64,000 nucleotides of DNA. Source: Dillenia suffruticosa (lineage: Eukaryota > Streptophyta > Magnoliopsida > Dilleniales > Dilleniaceae). Under the pieces are notes generated by a model that saw only the letters and a program-made list of their open reading frames with translations, did no database searches and had not been told where the DNA came from. Below are positions 42,030-53,760 of this stretch, piece by piece. Numbering within the stretch: position 1 is the stretch's first letter; every line of letters begins with the position of its first letter. The position numbers and the translations under genes were made by a program. The stretch covers positions 8,855,001 through 8,919,000 of the forward strand of contig JAVTVX010000012.1 in NCBI GenBank assembly GCA_033439265.1, written 5' to 3'.

Positions 42030-44258
42030 ATAGCAATCACCTCTTCAGAAAGGCCACCCCTAGGTATTCTAGCTAGACTTACACTCGGGACACTAGAACT
42101 ATTGACATCCACTCCCTCAACTGAGCCGCTTCGTAAACAGTTGATGGTTTCTTTAGCTCGCCATAATTTTTCAGATAGCTCCTGATGGTCTCGTTTGTAG
42201 ATCTCCCTTAGCTCTGCAATTCCCTCTATGAAGCAACAAAAGCCTCCTCCTACTCTCGTGCCAACTTCTCAGTAGCCAACTGATTTGTTTCACTGCAATT
42301 AAGGAGATCCCTCAACTTCTCACCTTCAGCAATGGCTGCATTGATGAACTCATAAGCATGCTCCAGGTTAGTTTGTAACATTTCTATCAATTTTTCCTTT
42401 CTACAAAGAGCAACGGATGTTGCCTCCACTTCCTTAGCTTCCCTATGTGCCTTCTTGGCTCAAAGCTAAGCGATCTCCTTCTCTAATAGGTTTAACCGAC
42501 CCTTCAAATGATCAACCAACTGATCTTTTCTTGTCCTTTGAAATTCAGACATTATGATGGCCTGCAAAGAAAAATAAATTAGAATAATCATAATAGAATC
42601 AATGGATTAACTTAAAAAGTACTAGAAAGAACGTACCTAAATTAGAAGAGCTACCACACAATCGTCACCCTGCTCTACCGATTTAGCTCTGACTTCACCC
42701 GATGAAAATCAAATCTATCTGCAAACCTCCTCGCTTTTGAAATATCTAAGTAGCAAAAATAATGATCACTAGAGCTTACAATAATGGTTCCTCTCTCCTT
42801 TAACTGGTTTGATCGATTAGATGGACGAACCAAAATAGGAAAAAAGGGAGCCGTTTGCTCCGACATCACCCCTTTACCTCTCCAGACATACAAGTACTAC
42901 AACAAGATATTAGAAGAACCTGGCTCTACTCCTCCTGGTGGAGTTCGAAGCAAAGTATCCTCCCCCATGCCCAAATAAGGGGCTGGAGGTAACTCCTCAA
43001 TAGAATGTACCTCTTCAGTACGAGTAGTAGGGGTCAACAACTTACTCCTCTTCCCCCTAGGAATAAGCGTGGCAATGGGTACTATTCACTTATCCCATCC
43101 TCTAGTAAACTCTCCTTCTCTTCTTCCCTCCATTTGGCCATGACAACCAGTATTTCCATTTCAATCTCTCTTCCTTTGACAACAACCTCCAATAGAACAA
43201 TAGAATTCCTAGGCACCAGCACTATCGCCCCTATTGAACTCGATCCGTCACCATCCTCTCCTTCCTCACTATTCGCCGTCCACATGAGCCTTCTTTTCTT
43301 CTGAGGATTATAACCCGAAATCACGTCCTCAGATGTGCTCCCCTCATCTTCCTCTCCCTTAGGGCCCGCCTTGGTTTGAGCCCTTATTGCTCTTAAAGTA
43401 GTCACCTAGTCGTGGTCATCGACCTTAGCAAAATCAATGACATCGACAAGCCTCATGGACCTCTTCTCTAACATAAACGGCCTTTAAATTTATACATTCT
43501 TATCCAATAGAAGGCTATCTAATTTGAGCATTTCATTCTCAACTAAGGCAACTACCCATATTGCCTTACTTGATGCCCTACAAAAACTACCCATAGATCT
43601 AACAAAACCATAATGCTGAGAAGACATAGATACCCTCAACCCAATGAGGGGCTTTGCGTCAGCCATGGAAAACATTGGCAACAAATCTCTATTCACAAAC
43701 TCTTTAAAAAAGAATTTGCTTCTCCAAGATTTGTTTAGAGTCACTTTATAAAAAAACTTCCACTTCGATTATTGTCGAGTTTGGACATAGTACCATCCTT
43801 CTGTAGGACCCCCAATACCACCCTTCCTAAAATGAAAAATAGAAGACAAAATTTCAAAATCAAAACTTAATTGACAAAAACTCAACAAACTAGCCACCGC
43901 CATAACCAATCGCCATGCACTCGGAATCAATAGAGCAGGGAACACGTTCCAATCCCTAAGGAACTCGTAATCCATACCTAATGTATTCCCCATACATCGG
44001 ATCATAACCTATCCGAAGTTGGTTAACCCCTTCCACATCTCTAGGCAACCTCAGGCAAAAATCACTGTCGAGATTCATATCCTTTACTATATAGTCCAAA
44101 TCATTTTCTGTCATTACATTTGCAATTTCACCAATCTTATGATACTTATGTGAACCGAAATCCCAAGCCATTGCCGCCTTTCTCACAATTCTATAAATGC
44201 TAAAAATCGTTAAGTTTTTCTTCTCCCTCAAGTGATTGTACATAACAAAACATATCAA
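42030..44258 (-). pseudogene. Antisense ORF of Tat-like element (transposase_28-like protein)
   Basis: Minus-strand blocks: NLTIFSIYRIVRKAAMAWDF (44258-43956); YDPMYGEYIRYGLRVPLG with a following hydrophobic stretch (44005-43769); KSWRSKFFFKEF (43744-43490); an acidic/basic linker with KKRRLMWTANSEEGEDGDG (43405-43082); GVMSEQTAPFFPILVRP (42893-42675); and a long coiled coil from about 42555 (DQLVDHLKGRLNLLEKEIA, HREAKEVEATSVALCRKEKL). A conserved RxGLRxPL segment, W.SKFFF and a C-terminal coiled coil are the layout of 'putative gypsy type transposon' (transposase_28) proteins, found as antisense ORFs in Tat elements. Several stops interrupt it. Its function is unknown. Confidence 0.65.
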
Positions 44259-44699
44259 TCAATCACAGAACAAACATAAAGAAGAGTATAAAAGAAGATT
44301 CACGAAAATTGAAATGACACGACCTGTATTAAATGCTTCACTTTCGCACCTATCCTACTCCAAAAGGAAACTCTTTGATTTCATGTCCCTTCGGATTCGT
44401 AATCTACTCCTAAAGGTTTTTTCAACCAAACAACAATTAGGAATGAGGGAAAATGATGGTACATAGACTGACGGTCCATAACCAAAAGGACATAATTGCC
44501 TGTGCACATCAAGCCCATAAAAGAGCAAATACGCCTTTGTCTCTGTCAGCTCCTCGGTTAGGTACATGACCGAGCATCAATTCATAACTTCCGACTCTCT
44601 CGGTTGTCTTAATCCAATCCCCTCAAACTCCCTAGTTAATCCTATCCCCTTAAACTCCCCAGTTATCCTATTTCTTGGTGGACACATCTCATTACACAT

Positions 44700-45287
44700 A
44701 AGCACCCATACTATATGATAAATATAACTAAGGAAAGGAATCCCTAAAAAATTCAAATCTCTCTTACTCTCGTGAAAGTCCCTTCCGCAAAGAAAACGGA
44801 TCTAAGCAGAAGCCCTCGATAAGGTAGGATATTTCCATCTCAACTTAAGTTTTCCTAGGTTAAAAGGATTTCAAACCTTTTCAAATCTTGTCAATCTTTG
44901 ACTTCAATTCTGATGATGTTGGAGGATCCTTATCTATCTCCCTACAAGGAAATCAGGGTTTTAATATTCCAAAAGGCATACGAAATGCTACATACATGCT
45001 ATATATACATTTAGTATCGGCAATGAGCTAGATAAGTTCTAAGACCATGCACAAAAAAGTACACAAGAACAACAAAGGGTGGATAAGAAATTCTCTCTCT
45101 AGCTTGTTTATCTCTTTTTACAAATACTCCCTCCTGACTTAAGCGTCAAAGTTTCCTCCGTCGAACGAACCCTCGGCGGTCTTTTGTAGGTATGCTTCCA
45201 TGGAGCGAGCAAAGAACTACATAGACTTCGTCTCCACTCACAAGTTGAAGGAGCTATTATCTATAGAGTCTAAACCCACCTCCAACA
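44700..45287 (+). mobile_element. 3' LTR of Tat-like element
   Basis: The right end, ...CACCTCCAACA (45287), is fixed by similarity to 38655-38766. A TATA-type TGCTATATATACAT is at about 44998. The left edge is only estimated. Confidence 0.5.
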
Positions 45288-45792
45288 GGTTGGTTATAAA
45301 AGAAAATAACAGTCAAAGCATGAAAGAAAGAAAATATTGGTTGAAGTATTGGGACAAGAATCTAGTTCAAATTTTATTGGTTTAAACTGCTACTAATTTG
45401 TGATAGTGGGTTGCCAATTGCTAACAAGCTTGGTTCTAACTTTTCAACAGATAAAAGACATCAAATATCAGTTAAGAGTCCAAGTAGAACAAAGATTGAT
45501 CGGTAATATGCATCGATGGGGATTGGACCCAATTGCATCACCATGATAAAAATGCTAATTCTATTGAAAAGTTCACATAATTAAAATCAATTCAAATCAA
45601 ATGAGAAACCAAATAAAGATTATCTGCATTTTGGGTTGGATCAAGTTTCATGTGCTATACAAGAGGTTTGAGAAGATAAACAATATCTTATCATTTATCA
45701 ACACAACCAGAGTTTTCTTTATGTAATTATTATTTAGTTTTTGCATTTCATTTTTAGATTAGAAGTCATTGGTACATTGGATCAAATTAGTC
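45288..45792. other. Spacer with no recognised feature
   Basis: Non-coding on both strands as far as I can see. It separates the Tat-like LTR from the next Copia. Confidence 0.6.
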
Positions 45793-45797
45793 AAATC

Positions 45798-46023
45798 TGA
45801 CAAGATCGAGTAGAAAAAGATTACCTCAAGGATGCAAAAATATGTACAACTTATATCACTATTTGGAAAGCTTAAACATATGGAATATCACAACTAGGAA
45901 ACCTAAAAATGAGCGAAGCGAAATATTCTAAATAACCGACTCTCCTAATTTAGAGATTGCAAGACTAAATCAAATATACATGAAATATTCTCAAAAGGCA
46001 ATTTTCAACGTATTATTCTGATA
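45798..46023 (-). mobile_element. 3' LTR of host Copia
   Basis: 226 bp; plus-strand ends TGACAAGATCGAG and ATTCTGATA. It shares CAACTTATATCAC, GGAAAGCTTAA, GTGAAATATTCTAAATA-like and CTCTCCTAATTTAGA blocks with 58372-58659. Confidence 0.9.
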
Positions 46024-46036
46024 GACCCCCTCAAGT
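46024..46036 (-). other. Polypurine tract
   Basis: ACTTGAGGGGGTC on the minus strand, directly before the LTR start. Confidence 0.8.
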
Positions 46037-46039
46037 TGG

Positions 46040-48303
46040 TGCTCCAGTGGAGACACCGATCCTGACAAAAATATTCTGGAGTTTATAACAAGAGAGTGGT
46101 TTGGTAAGAGCATCAGCCAACTGATCTTCGAATGAAACATGAGAGACTTGAAGGCTACCATTTTGCACAAGTTCTTAAACAAAATGATAGTCTAGGGCAA
46201 TATGCTTCATGCGTGAATGGAAAACTGGTTTCGCATATAAATATATCATACCAATGCTGTTACTATAAAGAGTAGGCGGAGAGCTGACTGAGACACCAAG
46301 TTCTTCAAGTAGAAAGCATACCCACTGAAGTTCGGCAGCAATGGAGGCAATTGCTCAATACTCAGCTTTGGTGGAAGAGCAAGCAACAGAACATTGCTTC
46401 TTGGAACTCCAAGAGATTGGGTTAGGACCCAGGAAGTAAACATAGGCACTCGTGGAGATATGATCATCAAGATCCCCTACCTAATTTATGTCACAAAAGG
46501 TATGGAGGGACAAGGAATTGTGCAGCTATGTCGAATGCCATAGGACCATGTACCATTTAGGTACTGAAGGAGACACTTAACAATGCTCCAGTGATAAGTC
46601 ATTGTAGCATGCATGAATTGGGAGAGCTTATTGACAGCAAAGGTGATGTCAGGATAAGTGATGAGAAGATATTGCAAGCTACCAACTATCTATTGATAAA
46701 GTGTTACATCCTCAGGTGGTGAACCATTTAGAAGTTATAAGGAAGAGGCAGTGGCTAATGGCATCTTAACAGGCTTAGAATTCTTCATGTTGTGTTTTGT
46801 AAGGATATCCAAGAGATATTTCTGCAAGGTTAGGTGTAGGCCATTTCAACAAGAAATAACCTCAATGTGAGAAAATATGTTAAGGTACCCAGATCTTTGA
46901 TCGAAAAACGCGAACCCAACTTTTCAATGAAACTCAGGATGGCCACATCATCATTCCTTGTAAGGATAAGATCGTCAACATATAACAATAGGTACAGAGT
47001 TGTCTTCTTTCGACAATAAATGAATAGAGAGGCATCTAACTGAGAATTTATAAAGCCATCTGCAAGAAGAAAGTGGCGCAACTCATTATACCAAGCCCGA
47101 GGAGCCTGTTTAAGACCATAGATGGCTTTGTTTAACTTGCACACATACGTAGGAAGACTGCAATCAACAAATGCTAGTGGTTAAGACATATAGACATCTT
47201 CATGCAGATGATCCTGAAGAAAGGCATTATTAACATGCATCTGGTGAAGAGACCAACCACGTGAGACCGCTATGGAGAGAAGAAGATGAACTGTAGTGGG
47301 TTTAGCAATTGGACTAAAAGTACCATAATAATCAAGATCAAGTCATTGATGAAAACCCTTTGCTAAAAGCCGAGCCTTGAACATATATATTTGTCCTTTG
47401 GGTTTCCGTTTGATACAAAAAACCTATTTATAGCCAACTATATTTTGAGACTCATCAGAATGGACCAAGTCCTAGGTATCGCTATGAAGGAAAGCATCAA
47501 ACTCCTCAGACATAGCTAAACTCCAACGTGGGTCTTTAAGAGCCTGAGCAGTAATGAGGCTATACTTTGGTTTTGGTTTGAAGATATTACTCATCGTTGG
47601 GGGGGTTAAGGTGGTAAGTAGTGGGGTAGGTAGGTCACTGTGGGGGAGATTACAATGGGTAGTGTCAAACTGGGGGTTCACGGCAGATATCCCGCGGGTG
47701 GAGTGAATAGGAGATGTCCCACAAGAGGTAACCTGCGGGAGGGTAGGAATGAGATTGGTGGGTGAACTAGGCGAGGTAAAGTCAACATGAAGTGGGGGTG
47801 TAGGAATGGGCAAAGGAATACCCTACACAGTGGCCCCCTCGGTCACCTCATATAGTATCATATTCGATGGTCCTCCAAGGGAAGCGACACAAACACTAAC
47901 CAAGGAAGACGATTTAAAAGGGAATTCAAGCTCGACAAACACAACTTGATGAGAGACATAGATTCTTTGAGAAAATATATCATGACATAGGCTTACACTT
48001 TGAGTAAGGGAATAACCAAGAAATACATAAGGACAAGAATGAGACTCCAACTTGTGCAATGTATAAGGACACACCCAAGGATAACACAGACACCTAAACG
48101 CTCAAAGTTTAAAGAGATTATGAGGGGTTTGGAAGAGACACTCAAAAGATGATTTCATGGATAGATTTCATTTGGGGATACGGTCAATGAGATAGATAGC
48201 AATAGCAAATGCAAAGGGTCAAGATGAGAAAGAAATTGATGCCCGGTGAAGTGATGTTAAATCAGTTTCAACTATATTACAATGTCTGTGTTCTGAAAAA
48301 CCA
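46040..48303 (-). pseudogene. Host Copia pol: integrase end, RT, RNase H
   Basis: From 48303 downward: GFSEHRHCNIVETDLTSLHR (integrase, with the E of the DDE set); VCPYTLHKLESHSCPYVFLG (integrase C-terminus); a Pro/Ser/Thr-rich linker (47813-47472) ending in ALKDPRWSLAMSEEFDAFLH; RT with FKARLLAKGFHQ, KLNKAIYGLKQAPRAWYNEL and LLLYVDDLILTRNDD (YVDD codons 46971-46982); and RNase H pieces QYLLITYPDITFAVNKLSQF and LQYLNGTWSYGI. The active-site YVDD is intact, but stops and frameshifts are frequent, especially in RNase H (46020-46680). Confidence 0.88.
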
Positions 48304-48308
48304 TAGTG

Positions 48309-48647
48309 TGTAAGAACAGGACCACCCTCCATATACCCTGCAAAACTATTCTTGAAAGTAAGGGATTCTTCACTCACCAAAGGGGTAACCAAGTATGGGC
48401 TCAATAATGGTTGTTGATGGCACAACCATTATAAATAAGGGCAACCATAGCAATGGTCCCTAACCTCAATTCATTAGTCTCACACACCATCTAGAGAGAG
48501 AATTGAGAGCTTGGAAGGCTTCTTGCACGTCTAGAGGTGCTGAGAAGAGAGTTACAGTCGTCGGAATCCATGGCTAGAGGTATACTTTGTTCTTTGGTTC
48601 AATTTTGTTTTGTAATTCATGTATTAAACTTGTATGAACATTTCACA
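48309..48647 (+). mobile_element. 5' LTR of nested Copia
   Basis: 339 bp, TGTAAGAACAGGA...ACATTTCACA. It is very similar to 54168-54524 except for small indels, including a CTTTCG insertion near the end of the 3' copy and a different stretch after GAACAGGA. Confidence 0.93.
48404..48437 (+). promoter_or_regulatory. TATA box beside an 11-bp hairpin in the LTR
   Basis: ATAATGGTTGT (48404-48414) pairs with ACAACCATTAT (48422-48432) across a 7-nt loop. TATAAATA (48430-48437) overlaps the right arm. The same arrangement is kept in the 3' LTR, with TATAAATA at 54298-54305, so it is old and shared. Confidence 0.7.
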
Positions 48648-48649
48648 TT

Positions 48650-48662
48650 TGGTATCAGAGCC
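48650..48662 (+). other. Primer-binding site (initiator Met-tRNA type)
   Basis: TGGTATCAGAGCC, two bases after the LTR; the usual plant Copia primer-binding site, unmutated. Confidence 0.93.
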
Positions 48663-48917
48663 ATTAGAACCTTTGTTTGCATTTTCCGACAAAATTTTTA
48701 ATTTTTTTGGGTTTTGAATTTTTAAAAAATTGGCCCAAATTTGAGTAAATTTTGGGGTTTTGAGGTTGGAAATGAGTTTTGCATGAAATTTTGGATGAGT
48801 TTATGTTTTCATAGTAAAAAATGGAGTTTTTGGCACTTTCCGGCAACATTCCGGCATTCAGATTCGCCGGATCCGAGTCGGGACCCTTGGGGTCCATTCG
48901 GGTGCAGAAGACCCAGA

Positions 48918-48949
48918 TGCAGACCAAAATGACGTCATTTTGGTCTGCA
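48918..48949. repeat. Perfect 32-bp palindrome centred on TGACGTCA
   Basis: Each 16-base half is the exact reverse complement of the other (left half TGCAGACCAAAATGAC). The centre, TGACGTCA, is a palindromic bZIP-type site. It lies 270 bp downstream of the LTR. Confidence 0.92.
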
Positions 48950-49039
48950 ATTTTTAAAAATAATGGATCTGCTCGAAAACGTTTTGTAATTACGAAATTG
49001 CTCAAAACATTTTTGATCTATTGCAATATGGTCCCTATG

Positions 49040-49170
49040 ACCTCTCAAAAACTCACAAAACTTTAAGATGTTGCACATTGGTCCCCGGCCTTTATACAAA
49101 ACCCGATAAACCTTGAAATGTTACAGATTGGTCCCAACTTATTTTGAAATGTTACAGATTGGTCCTTTGG
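49040..49170 (+). repeat. Threefold degenerate repeat in Copia leader
   Basis: GATGTTGCACATTGGTCC (about 49067) and two copies of GAAATGTTACAGATTGGTCC (about 49116 and 49147), with a spacing of 31-50 bp. Confidence 0.75.
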
Positions 49171-50139
49171 ACTTAAAAAAATTGAAAAATTTAGTTTTTA
49201 ATTTTAAATTTATATTTGGGTCATTTTTTAGAATTTGAAATTAAAATTTTTAGATTTATGTGTATTATGGTATTACACATAAATGAAAAATTGTGTATTT
49301 TACACAAATGAATTTTTATATGGTCTTTTACACATTGAGGGACGTGTAAAATAAAGGTTAAAATCCGTATAAAATTATAAAATCATTGAAATTTTATGAT
49401 TTTGTATAAATTAATTTTTGTCTGATTTTTGCATATAAAGACGCATGCAAAGTAAAGGTTAAAACCTATATAAAATTAAAGGAAAATATTCTTGCGGTTA
49501 GTATGATTTCTGATTGTTAGGGTATGGTCACAGCAGCTCTAATATGAAAGAAATTATATATTGGGATAGTTTTAACCATATAAAATAAAGAATATTATTT
49601 GTGATTATTTATTTTTGTATGACAAATTTTATCCCACAGGAATTTTTGTCGTATTAAAAATAATTAATCAAGATTAGATGGTAAGATTGGATAATCTAGT
49701 TATGTAGATAGTCTACCTGACTTTAGAGTTTTCTCCTACAAGGTTTTTCGAGTTCAGTAGATCAAGTGCATGTCTAGGAAAGTTCTGTCAACAAGACGAT
49801 GATAAGTCTAAGGTTGGCTGATTCTTAAGCGGTCCCATGTGACCCACCATCTACCTGGGAACTTTCCTGGTGCACGAGTGATATTGTCTTGTAGGGAAGC
49901 TCTAATTGAGGGAAAGATTTTCTATATAATTTCTTCTAATTAGCCCACAAGCATTAGGAAATTAAGTAATCTTGTCAATCTTTTCATAAAGTATAATAAA
50001 TCTAATATGAATTAGAAATTCAGCCCACAGGCAATTTCTATGTCAGGAGATTTATTTTATATGTTTTACATTGGTAAACATATGTTAAAACCTCAACTAA
50101 AATTTGTAAGCATTTTTGTTGCAACTATACAAATCGTTG

Positions 50140-50728
50140 ATATCGTTGAAATTTTCATATTAAATGGTGAGAACTATAAGGTGTGGAAGGAGAAGATACT
50201 TCTCAATTTGGGATGGCGTGACTTAGATTATGCTATCAGGCATGACGAGCCGCCTAGAATAGCGGATGCTAACTCTACAGCGGACAAAGCTCTTTATGAG
50301 CGCTGGGAGCGATCTAATCGTCTTAGTACGATATTCATTAAGGATAAAATATCAACTGGCATCCGCGGCTCTGTCAATCAGCATAATGACTTCCGTACCC
50401 TTCTTAAGGCAATTGATGAGCAATTCGAGACGTCTGATAAAGCTCTTGCTAGCACCTTGATTATGGAGTTCTCATCGAAGAGACTCACAACTATCCATGG
50501 AGTATGCGAGCACATCATGAGGATCCGGGATATAATGGCCCAACTAAAGACTCTTGAGGTGGAGATGTCTGAATCCTTCCTGATGCACTATATTCTGAAT
50601 ACCCTTCCACAACCTTATAGTCCCTTCAAAATTTCCTATAACAGGAGTTTACGTGTTTCTTCTGTAAAAAGAAGGGATACATAAAGAAGGATTGTGTCAA
50701 ATTTCAGAAATGGCTTGCTGCCAGAAGT
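50140..50728 (+). pseudogene. Gag of nested Copia
   Basis: A single frame (open from 50040 to 50684) reads ILNGENYKVWKEKILLNLGW, then ALYERWERSNRLSTIFIKDK, GIRGSVNQHNDFRTLLKAID and LMHYILNTLPQPYSPFKISY, which is a typical Copia gag. It ends shortly after; the zinc knuckle CFFCKKKGYIKKDC (50654-50695) lies in the next frame with Tyr in place of His. Compared with its relative at 7195-7950, about 130 bp before the knuckle (the Lys-rich linker) is deleted, which explains the frame change. Confidence 0.88.
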
Positions 50729-51460
50729 ATGGAAATCTCTTTTGTATGTTATGAATCTCTTATAACTGAGACTTCTTATGACACATGGTGGATTGATTCT
50801 AGATGCTCAATTCATATTACGAATGTGTTGCAGGGCTTGCAAAACCCGCGAAAACCAGTGGGTCGTGAGCAATTCATCTATTCAGGAAACAAGATGAGCT
50901 CGCATGTAGAAGCCATTGGAGATCGCAAGCTCATTTTGACTAATGGACATGTCTTGCAGTTGGAAAGAATTTTTTATGTACCAAGTTTTTCTAGAAATCT
51001 AATTTCTGTATCAAAACTTGTACAATTCGGATATTTTTTCCAATTCAATAATACAATGACATTACTTTTGCATTCAAATGTCTCAAATGTCGTTGGTATG
51101 GGTCTATTGATTGACAGACTATACGGAATTAATTTGCAAGATAAAATATGTTCCAACATAATATATATTGGTATGAAAAGGTATGCCATAAATGAAAATT
51201 CCTTTATGTTGTGGTATCGGAGATTAGAACATATCTTTATCGAAAGGATTAAAAAGTTAGTAAAGGATGGAGTACTTAGTACTCTAGATTTTTGTGACTT
51301 TGAAACCTGTGTGGACTATATTAAGGGTAAACAGTCCAATAAGGCAAAGAAAGGTGTCAAGAGGAGCTCAGATCTGTTAGAGATCATTCATACAGACATA
51401 TGTTGTCTGGATATGGACTCATATGATCAAAGATATTTCATCACTTTTATTGATGATTAG
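50729..51460 (+). pseudogene. Protease and pre-integrase/integrase start of nested Copia
   Basis: An open block of 243 codons. Protease: DTWWIDSRCSIHIT, keeping the catalytic Asp (50795-50797) but with DSG changed to DSR. It continues with GDRKLILTNGHVLQLERIFY and VPSFSRNLISVSKLVQFGYF. The pre-integrase domain is LWYRRLEHIFIERIKKLVKD followed by CVDYIKGKQSNK, with two of the four expected H/C zinc ligands changed (GH to EH, CxxC to CxxY). Integrase begins IIHTDICC, carrying the first catalytic Asp, and the frame closes at FIDD-stop where FIDDYSRY is expected. Confidence 0.88.
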
Positions 51461-52083
51461 TCACGTTATATGTATCTCTATCTCCTTTGCCATAAGAATG
51501 AGGCGTTAGATGCCTTTAAGGTTTTCAAGGCAGAAGTAGAGAAATAATGCGGTAAGTAAATAAAGATAGTGAGATCGGATAGAGGTGGAGAATACTATGG
51601 GAGGTATACTGAAGATGGACAAGCACCTGGTCCATTTGCTCGATTTCTTCAAGAAACTGGGATTGTCGCCCAATATACCATGCCTGGTTCTCCAGACCAA
51701 AATGGTGTGGCTGAAAGAAGAAATCAGATATTATTGGACATGGTAAGGAGCATGATGTCTACCTCTAAATTGCCTAAATTCTTATGGATTGAAACTCTTA
51801 AAACGGCTGTGTATATATTAAATAGGGTTCCAACTAAGGCGGTTTCCAAAACCCCATTCGAAATGTTCAAAGGTTGGAAACCCAGTTTGCGACATGTACG
51901 CGTTGGGGATGCCCGTCAGAAGTAAGGGTTTATAATCCAAAAGAAAAGAAACTGGATCCAAGAACCATTAGTGGGTATTTCATTGGATATGTTGAGAGGT
52001 CCAAGGGATACAGATTCTATTATCCATCTTATTATAGTAGATTTGTGGAATCGAGAAACGCGAAATTTCTTGAGGATCACTGA
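51461..52083 (+). pseudogene. Integrase of nested Copia
   Basis: After the stop at 51458-51460 the sequence continues SRYMYLYLLCHKNEALDAFK, then a 118-codon block with [12 protein letters not shown] (second Asp, 51578-51580), the [12 protein letters not shown] segment (Glu, 51713-51715) and [21 protein letters not shown] frameshift near 51895 leads to [20 protein letters not shown] and IGYVERSKGYRFYYPS, the GKY-like C-terminal region. All three DDE residues are kept. Confidence 0.9.
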
Positions 52084-52439
52084 TTAGTGAGAGGGATTCC
52101 TTTCAAGTGTTAGTTCCTAAAAGAAATCTATCAAGTATGCCTTCCACTTCAAGTGAAAGGATGATTGTCATTCAAAACGTCCCTCCAGTACCCATAGACA
52201 TTGACCTGATTACAGATGACAATCAAAATATTCCATAATCTGTTGACACCGGAGTAGGTCAAGTTGGACAGCCCTTTCCTAGAGAGATTGTTGAGCCAAC
52301 ATTAAGGAGATCTATTAGGATTAAGAGGTCAGCAATATCTAGTGATTATGTAGCCTACCTCCAAGAGTTTAATTACAATGTTGGTGTCGTAGACGATCCT
52401 GAGTCATTTTCACAAGCCATAAGCTTTAACGATTCGAGT

Positions 52440-53760
52440 TTGTGACTGGAAGCCATGAAAGATGAGATGGACTCCATGACAAGTAACGGAGTTTGGGATC
52501 TTGTAAAGTTGTCTGATGAGGTAAAACCCATTGGTTGTAAATGGGTTTTTAAAACAAAAACTGGCTCATTTGGCAACATTGAGAAATACAATACCAGACT
52601 TATTGCTAAAGGGTTTACTCAAAGGGAAGGAATCGATTATTCGGAGACTTTTTCTCCAGTATCTAAGAAAGATTCCCTCCGCATTATTTTGACGATTGTT
52701 GCACATTTTGACTTAGAGTTGCAACAAATGATGTGAAAACGGCATTTTTAAATGGAGAACTAGAGGAAGAGGTTTACATGTATCAACTTTCTAGTGATGG
52801 TGAGAATTTGGTTTGCAAACTTAATAAATCTATATATGGATTGAAGCAAGCCTCCCGCCAATGGCATTTGAAATTCCATGAGACAGTCTCTTTATTCAGT
52901 TTTGAAGAAAATGTTGTGGATCAGTGTATATACCAGAAGGTAAGTGGGAGTAAAATTTGCTTCCTAGTGCTGTATGTGGATGATATTCTACTTGTAACCA
53001 ATGATAAAGGGATGTTACAGGAGATGAAACAATTCCTTTCTAAGAACTTTGCTATGAAAGATTTAGGTGATGCGTCTTATGTCATTCGCATTAAGATATA
53101 TCGAAATAGATTTCATAAGATTCTCGACCTATCTCAAGAAACCTATATTAAGAAAGTTTTTAAGAAATACAGAATGCAGGACTGCTCACCGAGTGTATCT
53201 CCTATCGTCAAAGGTGACCGGTTTAGCTTAGACCAGTGTCCCAAGACGGAATTGGAAAGGAAACAGATGACCAATATTCCATATGCTTCCGTAGTTGGAA
53301 GCCTTATGTATGCACAGGTCTGTACCCGACCTGATATAGCGCATGTAGTTGGAATGTTAGGACGATATCAAAGTAATCCTGGTTTGGAGCATTGGAAGGC
53401 TGCAAAGAAGGTGTTACGGTAGTTGCAAGGTACCAAGAACTACATGCTCATATATAGGAGGACCGACAATTTGAGGTGGTCGGATACTCGAACTATGACT
53501 TCGCTAGTTGTGTTGATTCTCGAAAGTCAACATCTGGATATATTTTTGTTCTGGCCGGTAGAGCTATATCGTGGAGGAGTGCTAAGCAGACATTGACTGC
53601 GACTTCTACTATGGAAGCTGAATTTGTCGTATGTTTTGAGGCTACGTCACAGGCGGTGTGGCTACGAAGTTTCATGGCTGGGTTAAGGATTTTTGACTCT
53701 GTACTTAAGCCATTAAGCATATTTTGTGATAATTTGACTACGGTATTAAGTATTTTGCCA
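52440..53760 (+). pseudogene. Reverse transcriptase and RNase H of nested Copia
   Basis: RT begins AMKDEMDSMTSNGVWDLVKL, then CKWVFKTKTGSFGNIEKYNT and RLIAKGFTQREGIDYSETFS. A stop at 52734 interrupts [20 protein letters not shown]. It continues [20 protein letters not shown] and [15 protein letters not shown] (YVDD, 52973-52984). After a stop near 53420, RNase H follows: SNYDFASCVDSRKSTSGYIF, ISWRSAKQTLTATSTMEAEF and LSIFCDNLTTVLS. Catalytic residues of both enzymes are preserved, so decay is recent relative to the other elements. Only a handful of nonsense or frameshift changes separate the blocks. Confidence 0.92.

Larger units (their letters stand above)
38655..45287 (+). mobile_element. 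Tat-like Ty3/gypsy element, internally deleted
   Basis: A 5' LTR remnant (38655-38766) matches the end of a 3' LTR (45188-45287). A TTGGTGCCGTCTATAAG primer-binding site follows the first. Gag and protease come next. RT, RNase H and integrase are missing: protease runs into an untranslated region at about 40645. A 56-bp tandem array and an antisense ORF then precede the 3' LTR. Extra antisense ORFs and 3'-region tandem repeats are known features of the Tat lineage. The deletion makes it non-autonomous. Confidence 0.8.
48663..50139 (+). other. Long Copia leader region
   Basis: Almost 1.5 kb without a supported ORF. It includes the 32-bp palindrome at 48918-48949, three copies of an ATGTT(A/G)CA(G/C)ATTGGTCC phrase (49040-49165) and A+T-rich sequence with repeated TAAAGGTTAAAA(T/C)C. 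The part from about 49560 aligns with 6640-7190 of the related copy, so it is a family feature and not an insertion. Confidence 0.75.

Noticed and set aside
48664..49066. Frames of 113 and 81 codons in the Copia leader
   Set aside because: They overlap on opposite strands through a palindrome and leader repeats; the region aligns with untranslated leader in the family.
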